A stretch of 64,000 bases of DNA from Mycobacterium kyorinense (GCF_001672775.1 NZ_LZKJ01000080.1:1-64000); one strand, 5' to 3'. Positions 39,380 through 48,150 are shown, counted from the first letter of the stretch. The notes: generated by a model from the sequence alone, not told the origin. Numbers and translations are program-made.

Positions 39380-40552
39380 TTACCAGCGCAGCAGCGCGGC
39401 CACACCCGCGGTGTCTCTCAGCGCCCCATCGGCCGCGCCCTCGACGGGACTAATTCGGGCCCCAGTATTGAGTGCTCGCTCGACGAGCCTTTCGGTCAAT
39501 CGAGGTTCCGGCGTTCCCGCTTGTCCGTCGGGGCCGACTTCCTCGCCGGCGTACAACGCCCCGTCGGCGCCCACCGTCCCGGTGTAGCGGACCTGCGGGT
39601 CATACACCAAGTGCGCGACTCGCCCAGCGTTCAGCGCGGCAGCTACCTCGGACAACCCCAGGGCGGCGACGCCTGACCCCGCGGCATCGCGGACCTCTTC
39701 CAGGAGTTGCTGTTCCCGTTCGCCGTGCTGCCCATGAACCCACTCCGTGACGGCCGTTGCGAGCGCACCGTCATCCAGCCCGTTGAGAACCCGAGCGTCG
39801 GCAAATACGTTGCCGCGAAGCGTGTGGGGCAGCCTCGCGACGGTCGGTTCGGTCCAGCGCTCCCCGCCGCTGATGAGGATCCGCTCCCAGCCGCGATCAT
39901 CGGCCAGCTTCGCAGCGGCCTTGGTCACCTGGTCTAAGAAGCGTTCGATCCGGTCGCGGTCGCGAGCTTGGCGCTGTTCGCGGACCGGTGTGTGAAACTG
40001 CCCTTCCGGGCCGCCGCCGACTTGCCCGGCACGCTCGTGCGGCGCCTCAACATACGGCTGCGCCATCTCACTCAGCATCCGAAGCGACCCGGCTCGCCAC
40101 TCGAGCAGCCGGGCCTCCTCGGCCGATACCAGGACGACGCCAGCTGTCCGACCTTCGTCGAGCAATTCCAGCAGCGGGTGGATGAATGGTCCCTCGTCGA
40201 ACACCACCCGATTGGCCACTGGCATGGCGCTCTCAAATCGCAGGACCCAGTCGCTATTTAACGCGGCGAAGGCGATGCGGCCGCGTCCCGATGCTGTCGG
40301 GCTTGCCAGGCTCTCTATCTGCGGCCAGAGTCGCTCGAGCGCGGCAGCCACGCGGCGCTGATCAGGACCGCCATCCTCGGAAATGCGACGCTGCAACTCC
40401 CGAAAGCGGTTTCTCAGGTCGATCGCGACCCCTTGCAGGTTCGGGCCTTGGCTGGGATCTGCGCTCAGGTAGACGGACAACACCCCGAGCTTGTCGGTTC
40501 GCTGGGATATTTCCCGCAGATCGTTCTCATCGAGCCGCTCGATCGCGCTCAT
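39380..40552 (-). CDS. Rv2629-like protein (baeRF / release-factor-1-like fold)
   Basis: A 390-residue protein like Rv2629, the DosR-regulon member of H37Rv, and the bacterial-archaeal eRF1-like (baeRF) family. Landmarks: GVLSVYLSADPSQGPNLQGVAIDLRNRF near residue 20, a central RLLEWRAG, and a C-terminal RNA-binding-type domain (VAHLVYDPQVRYTG). It may act on stalled ribosomes, but this is not demonstrated. The ATG at 40552 (MSAIERLDE) is preceded by AGGTGG and preferred to a start 51 bases upstream. Confidence 0.82.
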   Translation of the reverse strand: MSAIERLDENDLREISQRTDKLGVLSVYLSADPSQGPNLQGVAIDLRNRFRELQRRISEDGGPDQRRVAAALERLWPQIESLASPTASGRGRIAFAALNSDWVLRFESAMPVANRVVFDEGPFIHPLLELLDEGRTAGVVLVSAEEARLLEWRAGSLRMLSEMAQPYVEAPHERAGQVGGGPEGQFHTPVREQRQARDRDRIERFLDQVTKAAAKLADDRGWERILISGGERWTEPTVARLPHTLRGNVFADARVLNGLDDGALATAVTEWVHGQHGEREQQLLEEVRDAAGSGVAALGLSEVAAALNAGRVAHLVYDPQVRYTGTVGADGALYAGEEVGPDGQAGTPEPRLTERLVERALNTGARISPVEGAADGALRDTAGVAALLRW

Positions 40553-40627
40553 AGTTCGCCACCTTGTTCCTCTCGCCGGTCCTTCAAGCCGTGTGCCACG
40601 CAATGCGCTAGTCCCGCTGGCTCTGGC

Positions 40628-41098
40628 TCATCTGACCGCCGCTGGGTGACGCGATACCGTCGGCGCCCATGTCTGGTGATAAAGCGCCAGCAGCCGCCGA
40701 GCGTCCTTTAGGTCGGCTGCTATGGGCAATCGGTCGGTGCTGTCCATTGCGCGCAGCAGGCGGCTCACCGCGGCGTTGGCTACCAGAGCCCATTGCACGC
40801 CTATCTGCTGGCAGTGTTGGGCGAATCTAATCATGGCTTGGAAGCCTTGACCGCCAACGAAATCCACACTGGAGAGGTCGATGATGAGAGGTCGCCCCGG
40901 ATTAGCCAACTCAATGACGTAATCGCTCAGCCGGGCGGCGCCGCAAGCGTCGAGCACGCCCCGTACCTCGACAGCGGTGATATCCGATTGGAAATGTGTA
41001 CTCAGCGACATGCCGTGCCGAGCAGTTGCCGCACAACCACTTCGGGCACGCTGGCGTGCGCGGGGCTTCGGGCCAAAAGGATTGTTAGCGATAGACAC
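40628..41098 (-). CDS. STAS domain protein (anti-sigma factor antagonist type)
   Basis: A 156-residue protein. Residues about 30-140 form a STAS domain: SDITAVEVRGVLDACGAARLSDYV, then RPLIIDLSSVDFVGGQGFQAMI, where the usual phospho-serine region reads DFVGGQG (Gly in place of Ser), so control by phosphorylation is doubtful. GTG at 41098 has GGAGG five to six bases upstream; an internal ATG at residue 30 is an alternative. It may modulate a sigma-F-type pathway in stress or dormancy, in keeping with its neighbours. Confidence 0.8.
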   Translation of the reverse strand: MSIANNPFGPKPRARQRARSGCAATARHGMSLSTHFQSDITAVEVRGVLDACGAARLSDYVIELANPGRPLIIDLSSVDFVGGQGFQAMIRFAQHCQQIGVQWALVANAAVSRLLRAMDSTDRLPIAADLKDARRLLALYHQTWAPTVSRHPAAVR

Positions 41099-41500
41099 TG
41101 GGCCTCCTGATTGTCTACTTCGCGGCAGCTTCTAACGCTTTAGGGAACGGTGTTGTCGATGATGTGACCGCCGTCATGTCACGCAAACTCATTCGGTCGC
41201 AGTCATTTTGGGTCATATTCTTCTGTATCTACGGCCATCAAGACCCATTGTCGGCGACGTTGGCATCGCAGCGCTTGCCACAACGCGACAAGCCCGCCGT
41301 GCGCTGTTGTCGCTTTCCGACAAGACCGCCGCTTAGGGCTGGCTGCTGTGCCCGTCGCCGTCATGGACGGAGCGTCGATCGCGCGCTCCCGCCAACCTCA
41401 ACGCACCCTTCCCTATGGCGGGCCAGTCGCGAACGTGCGCAGATCCGGTTATCCACGCGGCGTGTCGGCCGGGGACACGCACGCTCGCGCAAAAAGGGGG
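41099..41500. other. 402-bp gene-free stretch upstream of the STAS gene
   Basis: No gene recognised. The left end holds 62-nt repeat copy C, next to the decarboxylase stop; the right end carries the STAS ribosome site. The middle part has lower GC than its surroundings (around 41160-41250) and may contain the promoter of the dormancy-type cluster; no clear DosR box was found. Confidence 0.5.
41427..41488 (-). repeat. 62-nt dispersed palindromic repeat, copy C
   Basis: Third copy of the element, on the minus strand, just 12 bases after the end of the decarboxylase gene. Its first 33 bases are identical to copy A (starting GCGAGCGTGCGTGTCCCCGG). Its terminal arms are inverted repeats with one mismatch, so a post-stop hairpin could form. 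Confidence 0.85.
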
Positions 41501-44302
41501 TTACCCGAGCACAGCGCGGGTTGATGCCACCGCCACCTGCGCGGCGTTGCCGTTGCCGCTTGCCTCGGCCACCGCGCGACGCGCCGCGCTCATCCGTTGC
41601 AACGCGTCCTCGGTGAACACCGACAGTCCCAACTCCGGGTTGTAACCGTGGATTTCCTTGACGTCGAGCTCGGCAAGGAAATACAAGATCTCCTTGGAGA
41701 CCACCTGGCCCGGCACCAGCACCGGGAAACCGGGCGGATAGGGCACCACAAAAGTGGTGGACACCAACGGCTTTCCCTCGGCCAGCCGGCGCCCCGCTGC
41801 GCCGAGCTGGACGTGTTCGCGGTCGGCGTCCTCGTATCCGGCGTAGAACGCCGACCGCATGTCGCCGAACAAACAGACCTTCTCGGGGCGGAATGCGTCG
41901 TCGAACTCGCTGAAGTCGGGCAGCGGCGGCAGGTCCTCGGTAATCTCCTCGACCCGGCGCTGTTGCAGGGCACGGTCATCCTTGCTGGCCGCGCATTGGC
42001 TCCGTTCGAGATCGCCGGCCACCCGGCGCAGCGCGTCGAGCAGATAGTGCACGCTCGACCAGGTGACGCCGATCGTGAAGATCAACAACACACTGTTGAT
42101 CGAGGTCTTGTTGATCTGAATCCCGAACCGGTCCATCAGGATCTTCTCGCGGAAGTCGTAGCCGTTCATTCCAGTCTTGCCGATGAACAACGTCACGCGG
42201 GTCGGGTCCAACACGAACTGATCGGAGCGCCAGGCCTCGTTCCACTCCGCCAACGCGCCCTGCCGCACCTGACGGTAGGAACTGACCGTCGACGCCCGAA
42301 ACTCGTCGGGCACCAGGTCGGACTCGTCGAGGATGCGAAACCACTTGCCGATCAACCGGTCTTTGCGCACCCGGTGACGAAAGACCAGCGCCATGTCGTA
42401 GACGTAGCGCACCATCTGGAAACCCTCGATGTCGACCTGGCGGCGCGCCAAATCCAACGACGCGAGCAGCTGCTGATTGGGCGACGTCGAGGTGTGGGTC
42501 AAAAACGCCTCCCCGAACGCGTCCCGGCTCAGCGCCTTGAAGTCCTGGTCGCGAATGTGGATCATCGAGGCCTGCCGCAGCGCCGACAGCGACTTATGCG
42601 TCGAATGCGTCGCATACACTCGGATCCGCGCCCGGTCGGGGTCGGGCAGCAGCCGCCGGGTCCGCCACTGTTCGCGGTCGACCCCCTGCATCGACGCCTG
42701 CCATTCGCGGTACTGCTCGGCGTATGAGGCCGACGACAGCATCGACTCCAGTTGCTCGGCGGCAATCATCGCGGTGCGCTGGCGCGCCCAGGGCACCGCG
42801 GTGGCAAACGCGTACCAGGCCTCGTCCCACAAAAAGCAGATGTCGGGTTTGATGGCCAGCACTTCTTCCATCACCCGGCGCGGGTTGTAGACGACGCCGT
42901 CGAAGGTGCAGTTGGTGAGCAGCAGCATCCGTACCCGGTCCAGCTGCCCGGCCGCTTCAAGATCCAGCAGCGCGTTTTTGATGGTGTCCAGCGACACCGC
43001 GCCATAGATGGCGAACGGCTTGAGCTCGTAGGCATCCAGATACAGCGGGTAGGCCCCGGCCAGCACCAGGCCGTAGTGGTGTGACTTATGGCAGTTGCGG
43101 TCGATCAACACGATGTCGCCGGGCCGGGTCAGCGCCTGCACGACGATCTTGTTGGCGGTCGACGTGCCATTGGTGACGAAGTAGGTGTTGTTGGCGTTCC
43201 AGGTCAACGCGGCCTTGTCCATCGCCGCCCGGATCGTGCCGTGTGGGTCCAGCAGCGAATCCAGCCCGCCCGACGTCGACGACGTCTCGGCCATGAAGAT
43301 ATTGCGGCCGTAGAACTCCCCCATGTCCTGCAGCGACTTTGAATTGAAGATGCTGGCGCCGCGCGCGACCGGAAGCGCATGAAACTGGCCGGCCGGTCGG
43401 GCCGCATAGGCCCGCAGCGCGTCGAAAAACGGTGTGGCGAAACGATTCCGGATGCCGGCAAGCACGGTGCTGTGCAAGTCGGTGACATCGTTGAGCCGAT
43501 AGAACGTGCGGTCGTAGATGTCTGGTTCGTCCTCGGTGTCGGCGGCGATCGACTCGTCGGTGAGCAGGTACAGGTCGATGTGTGGCCGCAGTTCGCGGAT
43601 CCATTCGCCGCACTCCACCCAGTCGTGGGTGCGGTCGGTGGCGACCGCGTCGTCGTTGCCGCCAAGCAAGGTGGTCATCAGCGGCACCCGGTCGCGGGAC
43701 CGCAGTGGCAGGTCGTGGCGGATGATCGCGGCCTGAATTTCGCCGTTCAACGCGACCGCGGTGATGGCGTCTTCGACGCTGGTCACCACCAGCAGCTCGA
43801 ACTGCACGTCGTCGGAGGGATCGCGCAGCGCGCGCAGGCATTCGGCCAGGCTCTCCGGGGCCGTCTCCGGGGCATCGTCGCCGAGCAGCACGGTGTAGAA
43901 CTGCTGTTCTTTGGCCCGGGCCACCAGCTCCTGGTCGGCCAGCGACGCCGAGGTGTCGAACAACGCTGCGCGATCGCCGTATTCGGACAGCAGCCGCACC
44001 GCGAGCGACACCCCATCGGAGAGGCTGACCGTCGCGAGGTTGTCGAGATAGCGGCGGAAGGTGGCGAGGTTCTCCGCGCCGGGGTAAAGCCAATACCGCT
44101 CGTAGGCGCCGAGGCGATTCAGCAGACGCTTGACGCGAGCCGCTTCGTGGGTGGTGTCCAACCCGGCACGGTTGACCACCGCGAGCTGATGGCAGGCGTC
44201 GTCGAGCAGGTTCCAGGTATCCATCCGCGAATACGACGGGTTGGCTACCGCCGCCAGCGCGGAAACACGAAGTCGTCTCGGGCGCTCGCCGTTTCGATCC
44301 AT
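41501..44302 (-). CDS. Orn/Lys/Arg decarboxylase family protein (Rv2531c-like)
   Basis: A 933-residue PLP-dependent basic amino acid decarboxylase of fold type I. An N-terminal wing/response-regulator-like domain (to about 300) is followed by the PLP core: FVTNGTSTANKIV (about 375), FLWDEAWYAF (about 490, cofactor Asp) and THSTHKSLSALRQASMIH with the Schiff-base Lys (about 567), then a C-terminal domain with the PYPPGFPVLVPGQ motif (about 860). Substrate could be lysine, ornithine or arginine; not decidable here. It lies on the boundary of the conserved aro block, as Rv2531c does. Confidence 0.92.
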   Translation of the reverse strand: MDRNGERPRRLRVSALAAVANPSYSRMDTWNLLDDACHQLAVVNRAGLDTTHEAARVKRLLNRLGAYERYWLYPGAENLATFRRYLDNLATVSLSDGVSLAVRLLSEYGDRAALFDTSASLADQELVARAKEQQFYTVLLGDDAPETAPESLAECLRALRDPSDDVQFELLVVTSVEDAITAVALNGEIQAAIIRHDLPLRSRDRVPLMTTLLGGNDDAVATDRTHDWVECGEWIRELRPHIDLYLLTDESIAADTEDEPDIYDRTFYRLNDVTDLHSTVLAGIRNRFATPFFDALRAYAARPAGQFHALPVARGASIFNSKSLQDMGEFYGRNIFMAETSSTSGGLDSLLDPHGTIRAAMDKAALTWNANNTYFVTNGTSTANKIVVQALTRPGDIVLIDRNCHKSHHYGLVLAGAYPLYLDAYELKPFAIYGAVSLDTIKNALLDLEAAGQLDRVRMLLLTNCTFDGVVYNPRRVMEEVLAIKPDICFLWDEAWYAFATAVPWARQRTAMIAAEQLESMLSSASYAEQYREWQASMQGVDREQWRTRRLLPDPDRARIRVYATHSTHKSLSALRQASMIHIRDQDFKALSRDAFGEAFLTHTSTSPNQQLLASLDLARRQVDIEGFQMVRYVYDMALVFRHRVRKDRLIGKWFRILDESDLVPDEFRASTVSSYRQVRQGALAEWNEAWRSDQFVLDPTRVTLFIGKTGMNGYDFREKILMDRFGIQINKTSINSVLLIFTIGVTWSSVHYLLDALRRVAGDLERSQCAASKDDRALQQRRVEEITEDLPPLPDFSEFDDAFRPEKVCLFGDMRSAFYAGYEDADREHVQLGAAGRRLAEGKPLVSTTFVVPYPPGFPVLVPGQVVSKEILYFLAELDVKEIHGYNPELGLSVFTEDALQRMSAARRAVAEASGNGNAAQVAVASTRAVLG

Positions 44303-44361
44303 GAGGCCAGTGTGTCTCGCCGGTGATCAGGATGAGGCGGTTTCGTCGACGTGGGCCGCCG

Positions 44362-44721
44362 TCAGCGCTCCAGTTCGTCGTCCGGGGAACCACGGCTGAT
44401 GGCCATCCACCGCCATCCCCGCGCCGGCACCTCGGTGACGTCGGACAGCGAGCGCACCACGGCCTGGGTCAGCCCCATGATGGCGGCCATCACCGGAAGC
44501 AGCGGCGACAGCGGCTTGGCCACCGAGCGAACGGTGTTGATGCGCCGGGCCACCACGTAACGCTCGACCGAGTGATACAGCCACGCCCCGACGCCCAGCG
44601 CGTAGATCGCCAGCGCCGCCGCGATCGCCGCCTGTCCGTAGGCCGCGCACACGACGGCGCCCAGCACCACCGTCGCGGCCAGCACGCCCGCGATGACCAC
44701 CCGCAACTCCAGCCGGGTCAC
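44362..44721 (-). CDS. Small membrane protein (Rv2532c-like)
   Basis: A 119-residue protein with two close membrane segments ([20 protein letters not shown], about 9-28, and [20 protein letters not shown], about 32-51) and a third hydrophobic stretch near [19 protein letters not shown] at 44721 overlaps the nusB stop (GTGA). Conserved in position after nusB in mycobacteria. Function unknown. Confidence 0.82.
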   Translation of the reverse strand: MTRLELRVVIAGVLAATVVLGAVVCAAYGQAAIAAALAIYALGVGAWLYHSVERYVVARRINTVRSVAKPLSPLLPVMAAIMGLTQAVVRSLSDVTEVPARGWRWMAISRGSPDDELER

Positions 44722-45206
44722 AACGGGTGGTTCCCTCCCCGCAGGGCTTGCGAGGCAGCGCGGATCTGTGGTGTCACCAGCATCACTTGCCCGAGCACAC
44801 CGTTGACGAATCCGGGCGAGTCGTCGGTGGACAGCTCCTTGGCCAACTGCACCGCCTCGTCCACGGCCACCGGCTCCGGCACGTCGTCGGCGTGCAGCAA
44901 CTCCCACACCGCGACCCGCAGGATGGCCCGGTCCACCGCCGGCAGTCGTTCCAGGGTCCAGCCCTGCAGGTGCGACGCGATCAGCTCGTCGATATGGGCG
45001 GTGTGCTCGGCGACCCCGCGGACCACGGTCTCGGTGTACGGATGCAGCGGCGCGACGTCGGGTTTCGCCGCTGCCAGCGCGGACCGGGCATCGGCGACCT
45101 CGACCGGTGTCAAACCGCGGGCCTCGGCCTCGAACAGCAGGTCGACGGCGCGTTTGCGGGCCTGATGACGTCCTTTGATCGGCCTGGCCGGCTTGGCGTC
45201 AGCCAT
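44718..45206 (-). CDS. nusB: Transcription antitermination factor NusB
   Basis: A 162-residue all-helical protein that binds boxA RNA with S10 in rRNA antitermination. [19 protein letters not shown] (about 14-32) and [18 protein letters not shown] (about 89-106), followed by [23 protein letters not shown], are diagnostic. It starts 2 bp after efp ends and is coupled to the membrane-protein gene, giving pepQ-efp-nusB-Rv2532c order. Confidence 0.95.
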   Translation of the reverse strand: MADAKPARPIKGRHQARKRAVDLLFEAEARGLTPVEVADARSALAAAKPDVAPLHPYTETVVRGVAEHTAHIDELIASHLQGWTLERLPAVDRAILRVAVWELLHADDVPEPVAVDEAVQLAKELSTDDSPGFVNGVLGQVMLVTPQIRAASQALRGGNHPL

Positions 45207-45208
45207 CG

Positions 45209-45766
45209 TCAAGCACGGCCGAGGTAGCTGCCGTCGCGGGAGTCGACTTTGAGCTTGTCGCCGGTGTTGATGAACAGCGGCACGTTGATTTGGGCGCCGG
45301 TCTCCAGCGTCGCCGGCTTGGTGCCCGCGCTGGAGCGGTCGCCCTGCAGGCCCGGGTCGGTGTGGGTGACCTCCAGCTCGACAGTCACCGGCAGATCGAT
45401 GTACAGCGCCGACCCGTTGTGGAAGGCGACCTGTACCGGCATGCCCTCCAGCAAGAAATTCGCGGCGTTGCCCACCAGCGACTCCGGTAGCGGGTGCTGC
45501 TCGTAATCCTGGCTGTCCATGAACACGAAGTCCGAGCCGTCGCGGTACAGGTAGGTGGTGTCGCGGCGGTCGACGGTAGCTGTCTCCACCTTCACCCCGG
45601 CGTTGTACGTCTTGTCGACCACCTTGCCGGAGACGACGTTCTTCAGCTTGGTGCGCACGAACGCCGGGCCCTTGCCGGGTTTGACGTGCTGGAATTCGAC
45701 GATCTGCCACAGCTGGCCGTCGATCACCAGCACGAGTCCGTTCTTGAAGTCGGCAGTCGATGCCAC
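45209..45766 (-). CDS. efp: Translation elongation factor P
   Basis: Helps ribosomes through polyproline stretches. The 185-residue protein has the KOW-like N-domain with the tip loop [13 protein letters not shown] (about 29-41, Lys being the residue modified in some bacteria), the central OB domain and C-terminal OB domain ending [15 protein letters not shown] at 45766 follows GGAGACTC. The copy of the pepQ 3' end that originally preceded it is still in place at 45778-45804, now cut off from pepQ by the toxin cassette. Confidence 0.97.
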   Translation of the reverse strand: MASTADFKNGLVLVIDGQLWQIVEFQHVKPGKGPAFVRTKLKNVVSGKVVDKTYNAGVKVETATVDRRDTTYLYRDGSDFVFMDSQDYEQHPLPESLVGNAANFLLEGMPVQVAFHNGSALYIDLPVTVELEVTHTDPGLQGDRSSAGTKPATLETGAQINVPLFINTGDKLKVDSRDGSYLGRA

Positions 45767-45777
45767 GAGTCTCCTAG

Positions 45778-45804
45778 AGAATGGCCAGTTCCTTGGGGAA
45801 CCGG
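45778..45804. repeat. 27-bp direct repeat, efp-side copy (original pepQ 3' end)
   Basis: Perfectly identical to 47038-47064, exactly 1260 bp apart. Read on the minus strand in the pepQ frame it encodes RFPKELAIL and runs into TAG, then GAGACTC and the efp start, so this copy keeps the ancestral pepQ-efp junction. Confidence 0.9.
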
Positions 45805-45909
45805 TTTTGGTTGGTCAATGGTATTGGAGCAGAAGCGGCAGAGGATCGTTCCTGTCGGGGGTGGTCGACGGTGACGTGTCGGGTGTGGCCGCCGAGGCGC
45901 TGGTTGGCC

Positions 45910-46170
45910 TCACCGATAGATGGGCCACGCTTCTAGGTAGGCGTCTATCGCACGCTCGACGGCCAAGCCGTATTCGTTCGGCGTGTGCCCCGGCCCGAAG
46001 TTTTCCCTCAACGCAGGAGCGAGCACGCCTAACACAACGGCGTCGCTTTGCTCGTTGGTCGGCTTCTGTGCAGCGCGGAGTTCTGCCAGTAGCGTCGGAT
46101 TGCGTTGCGTGAGTTCTGTCGTTATCAGGTAGCGCGCGTCGGCGGTCACGGCGTCGAGGACGTTGCTCAC
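45910..46170 (-). CDS. Small acidic protein, likely immunity partner of the upstream toxin
   Basis: An 86-residue soluble protein of no recognised family, rich in Ala, Glu and Leu (MSNVLDAVTADARYLITTEL ... YLEAWPIYR). The GTG at 46170 overlaps the toxin stop (GTGA) and has GGAGG six bases upstream; an in-frame ATG at 46203 is a longer alternative. Immediate coupling behind a polymorphic-toxin-like gene is the usual place for an immunity gene. That role is inferred from position only. Confidence 0.6.
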   Translation of the reverse strand: MSNVLDAVTADARYLITTELTQRNPTLLAELRAAQKPTNEQSDAVVLGVLAPALRENFGPGHTPNEYGLAVERAIDAYLEAWPIYR

Positions 46171-46868
46171 GGGTTCCTCCATCCGTTCCGGCTGTTCGCC
46201 CATGCGGTTATCACCTGTCCGTCTTTGTTAAGGATCACTGTCGCATCTTTGCCAACGTACGTATAGCTGCCGCCGTACTGGTCGGGCGCATACTGCGGCG
46301 GACCTATCGGATGCTTAACGGCGTCGCCCAGTGCGCTGTCGTTGACGCCGTGACTGTCTCGCCCGTTGATGCGCTGTGCGCCATGCTCAGTCAGGCCGGT
46401 CATGTGTTGGGGCGGTGGGAATGGCGGCGGCGCCTGTTCTGGGTGGGCCGGGGCTTCGCCCTCCACCGGCACGCCCAGTTCCGCGAGCCTGGCTTCAAGC
46501 GCGGCTTTTCGCGCGTTCAGAGCGGCGGCTTCCCGGTTGTAGGCCGCTACCGCGCCGGTGTCGTGGGGCGGTGGCGGCGACAGATTGTGCGCGCGGATGT
46601 GGCCCTTGAGCCTGTCGTAGGCTGCTCGCGCCTGCTCCGGCGTCATCCGTGACGGATCGTCGGAGTCGCCCGGGAACTGCGGCGCATCGCGGAACGTCCG
46701 GTTGTCTACGGCCTGCACGCCGCGCCGCTGATCTTCGTCCTTGTCTGGGTGCATCTGCTGGTTGATGCGGTCGGCGATCTGCTGGTCGCTTCCTGCGTAA
46801 GCGCGGGCGGCCTCGCCGATCTTCCGGGCGGTTTCGAGCGCCGCCTGTTTGACTTCTGCCAAACCCAC
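46167..46868 (-). CDS. Polymorphic-toxin-like protein with C-terminal RNase-type (BECR/DUF4258-like) domain
   Basis: A 233-residue protein. The N-terminal part is helical (MGLAEVKQAALETARKIGEA, then SDQQIADRINQQM) and continues RTFRDAPQFPGDSDDPSRM, a stretch typical of mycobacterial ESX-linked secreted toxins. A proline-rich hinge (EQAPPPFPPPQ, about 140-150) leads into a small C-terminal domain (about 157-233): LTEHGAQRINGRDSHGV, SYTYVGKDATVILNKDGQVITAW. The His-Gly-Ala-x-Arg start and final beta-hairpin resemble BECR-fold RNase toxins of the DUF4258 type. It is short for a full ESX effector, so the secretion domain may be lost. GTG start. Confidence 0.62.
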   Translation of the reverse strand: MGLAEVKQAALETARKIGEAARAYAGSDQQIADRINQQMHPDKDEDQRRGVQAVDNRTFRDAPQFPGDSDDPSRMTPEQARAAYDRLKGHIRAHNLSPPPPHDTGAVAAYNREAAALNARKAALEARLAELGVPVEGEAPAHPEQAPPPFPPPQHMTGLTEHGAQRINGRDSHGVNDSALGDAVKHPIGPPQYAPDQYGGSYTYVGKDATVILNKDGQVITAWANSRNGWRNP

Positions 46869-47030
46869 ACCGGAAGCCTAAACGCGGCGCGGCGGGCCAC
46901 CTGGCACTAATCACCCCAACCGCTGGGGGTGGTGTCGTCCTCGGGCGTGGTCAGAAGCGACAGCCGCTGCGGACCTCACCCGGATGATCCTCGTCGTTGA
47001 CTTGCTTTCGCAGGTCAAGCACAGCGTTGA

Positions 47031-48116
47031 CTAGGTCAGAATGGCCAGTTCCTTGGGGAACCGGGTCAGCAATTCGGGGCGGTGTGTTCCCACGACCAAC
47101 GTGTCCTCGATGCGGACGCCGCCACGGTCGGGCACATAGACACCGGGCTCCACCGTCACCACGGAGCCCGCAAGTAGTGTACCGGCGGCGCCGGCGCTGA
47201 TCCCTGGCGCTTCGTGGATCTGAAGCCCGACCCCGTGGCCGAGCCCGTGCCCGAAATGATCCCCGTGTCCGGCGTCGGCGATCACGTCACGCGCCGCGCC
47301 GTCGACGTCGGCCAGGCTGGCGCCGGCTTCGAGCGCCTCACGGCCGGCTTGTTGGGCGGCAGCGACCAGTTGATAAATGTCGTGCTGCCAGTCGGCGGCC
47401 GCGCCCAGCACGAAGGTGCGCGTCATGTCGGAGTGATAACCGCCGACCAGCGCACCGAAGTCGATCTTGACGAAGTCACCGGTGGCCAGCACCGCGTCGG
47501 TGGGCCGATGATGCGGGATCGCCGAGTTTGCTCCGGCGGCCACGATCGTTTCGAAAGAGGCGCCGTCGGCGCCGTGGTCGAGCATCAGGGCCTCCAGCTC
47601 GCGACCCACCTGGCGTTCGGTTCGGCCCGGCCGCAGCCCGCCACGCCGCACCAGTTCGGTCAGCGCGGCATCGGCGGCCTCGCAGGCCAGCCGCAGCAGG
47701 GCTACCTCGCCGGCGTCTTTGACCTCGCGCAGCGCTTCGGCGGTCCCCGACGCGCGGACCAACTCGGTACCCATGGCCTCACGGGACAATGCGTCGAACC
47801 CGTCCACGGTGACAACGTGGCTCTCGAAACCCAACCGCTGCACACCGTCGGCGGCGGCCCGTCCGGTCAGGTAGCGACCGCACGCCCGCTCGATGGCCAC
47901 CTCCACGTCGGGGGCCTGCTGAGCGGCCTGGGTGCGGTAGCGGCCGTCGGTGGCCAGGACCGGCGTCCGGCGGTCGGCGAACACCAGCAGCGCGGCATTC
48001 GAGCCGGTGAATCCGGAAAGATATCGCACATTGATCAGGTCGGTGATCAGCATCGCGTCCAGTCCGTTGCCGTCGATCCGGGCGCTGAGATTGTCTCGAC
48101 GCTGAGAATGTGTCAC
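47031..48116 (-). CDS. pepQ: Xaa-Pro dipeptidase / aminopeptidase (M24)
   Basis: A 361-residue cytosolic metallopeptidase that cleaves peptides next to proline. After a creatinase-like N-domain, the pita-bread domain holds the metal ligands: FVKIDFGALVGGYHSDMTRTF (two Asp, about 218-238), HGLGHGVGLQIHEAPG (His, about 300), VVTVEPGVYV (Glu, about 330) and GVRIEDTLVV (Glu, about 342). The GTG at 48116 (THSQRRDNL) fits Rv2535c. The last codons lie in a 27-bp repeat, and the protein ends [10 protein letters not shown] instead of the ancestral RFPKELAIL because of the toxin-cassette insertion. Confidence 0.93.
   Translation of the reverse strand: MTHSQRRDNLSARIDGNGLDAMLITDLINVRYLSGFTGSNAALLVFADRRTPVLATDGRYRTQAAQQAPDVEVAIERACGRYLTGRAAADGVQRLGFESHVVTVDGFDALSREAMGTELVRASGTAEALREVKDAGEVALLRLACEAADAALTELVRRGGLRPGRTERQVGRELEALMLDHGADGASFETIVAAGANSAIPHHRPTDAVLATGDFVKIDFGALVGGYHSDMTRTFVLGAAADWQHDIYQLVAAAQQAGREALEAGASLADVDGAARDVIADAGHGDHFGHGLGHGVGLQIHEAPGISAGAAGTLLAGSVVTVEPGVYVPDRGGVRIEDTLVVGTHRPELLTRFPKELAILT
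47038..47064. repeat. 27-bp direct repeat, pepQ-side copy
   Basis: Identical to 45778-45804. This copy now forms the functional 3' end of pepQ; identity stops precisely at 47037/45777 and 47065/45805. Confidence 0.9.
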
Positions 48117-48150
48117 GCCCGACGACGGTACTCGTCTACGCTGTGCCCTC

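Larger units (their letters stand above)
45805..47064 (-). mobile_element. 1.26-kb toxin-immunity cassette inserted at the 3' end of pepQ
   Basis: The segment between the two 27-bp repeats plus one repeat copy is 1260 bp. It carries a toxin-like gene and a small overlapping gene, both on the strand of the host operon. The repeats show that the insert duplicated 27 bp of pepQ: the distal copy restores the end of PepQ (RFPKELAIL plus one extra Thr before TAG). No integrase, transposase or terminal inverted repeat is seen. A short stem TTGACTTGC / GCAGGTCAA (47000-47021 region) lies near the pepQ-side end. Confidence 0.7.

Noticed and set aside
41099..41200. DosR box upstream of the STAS gene
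   Set aside because: TTTAGGGAAC near 41140 shows only a weak half-match; the palindromic partner is absent.
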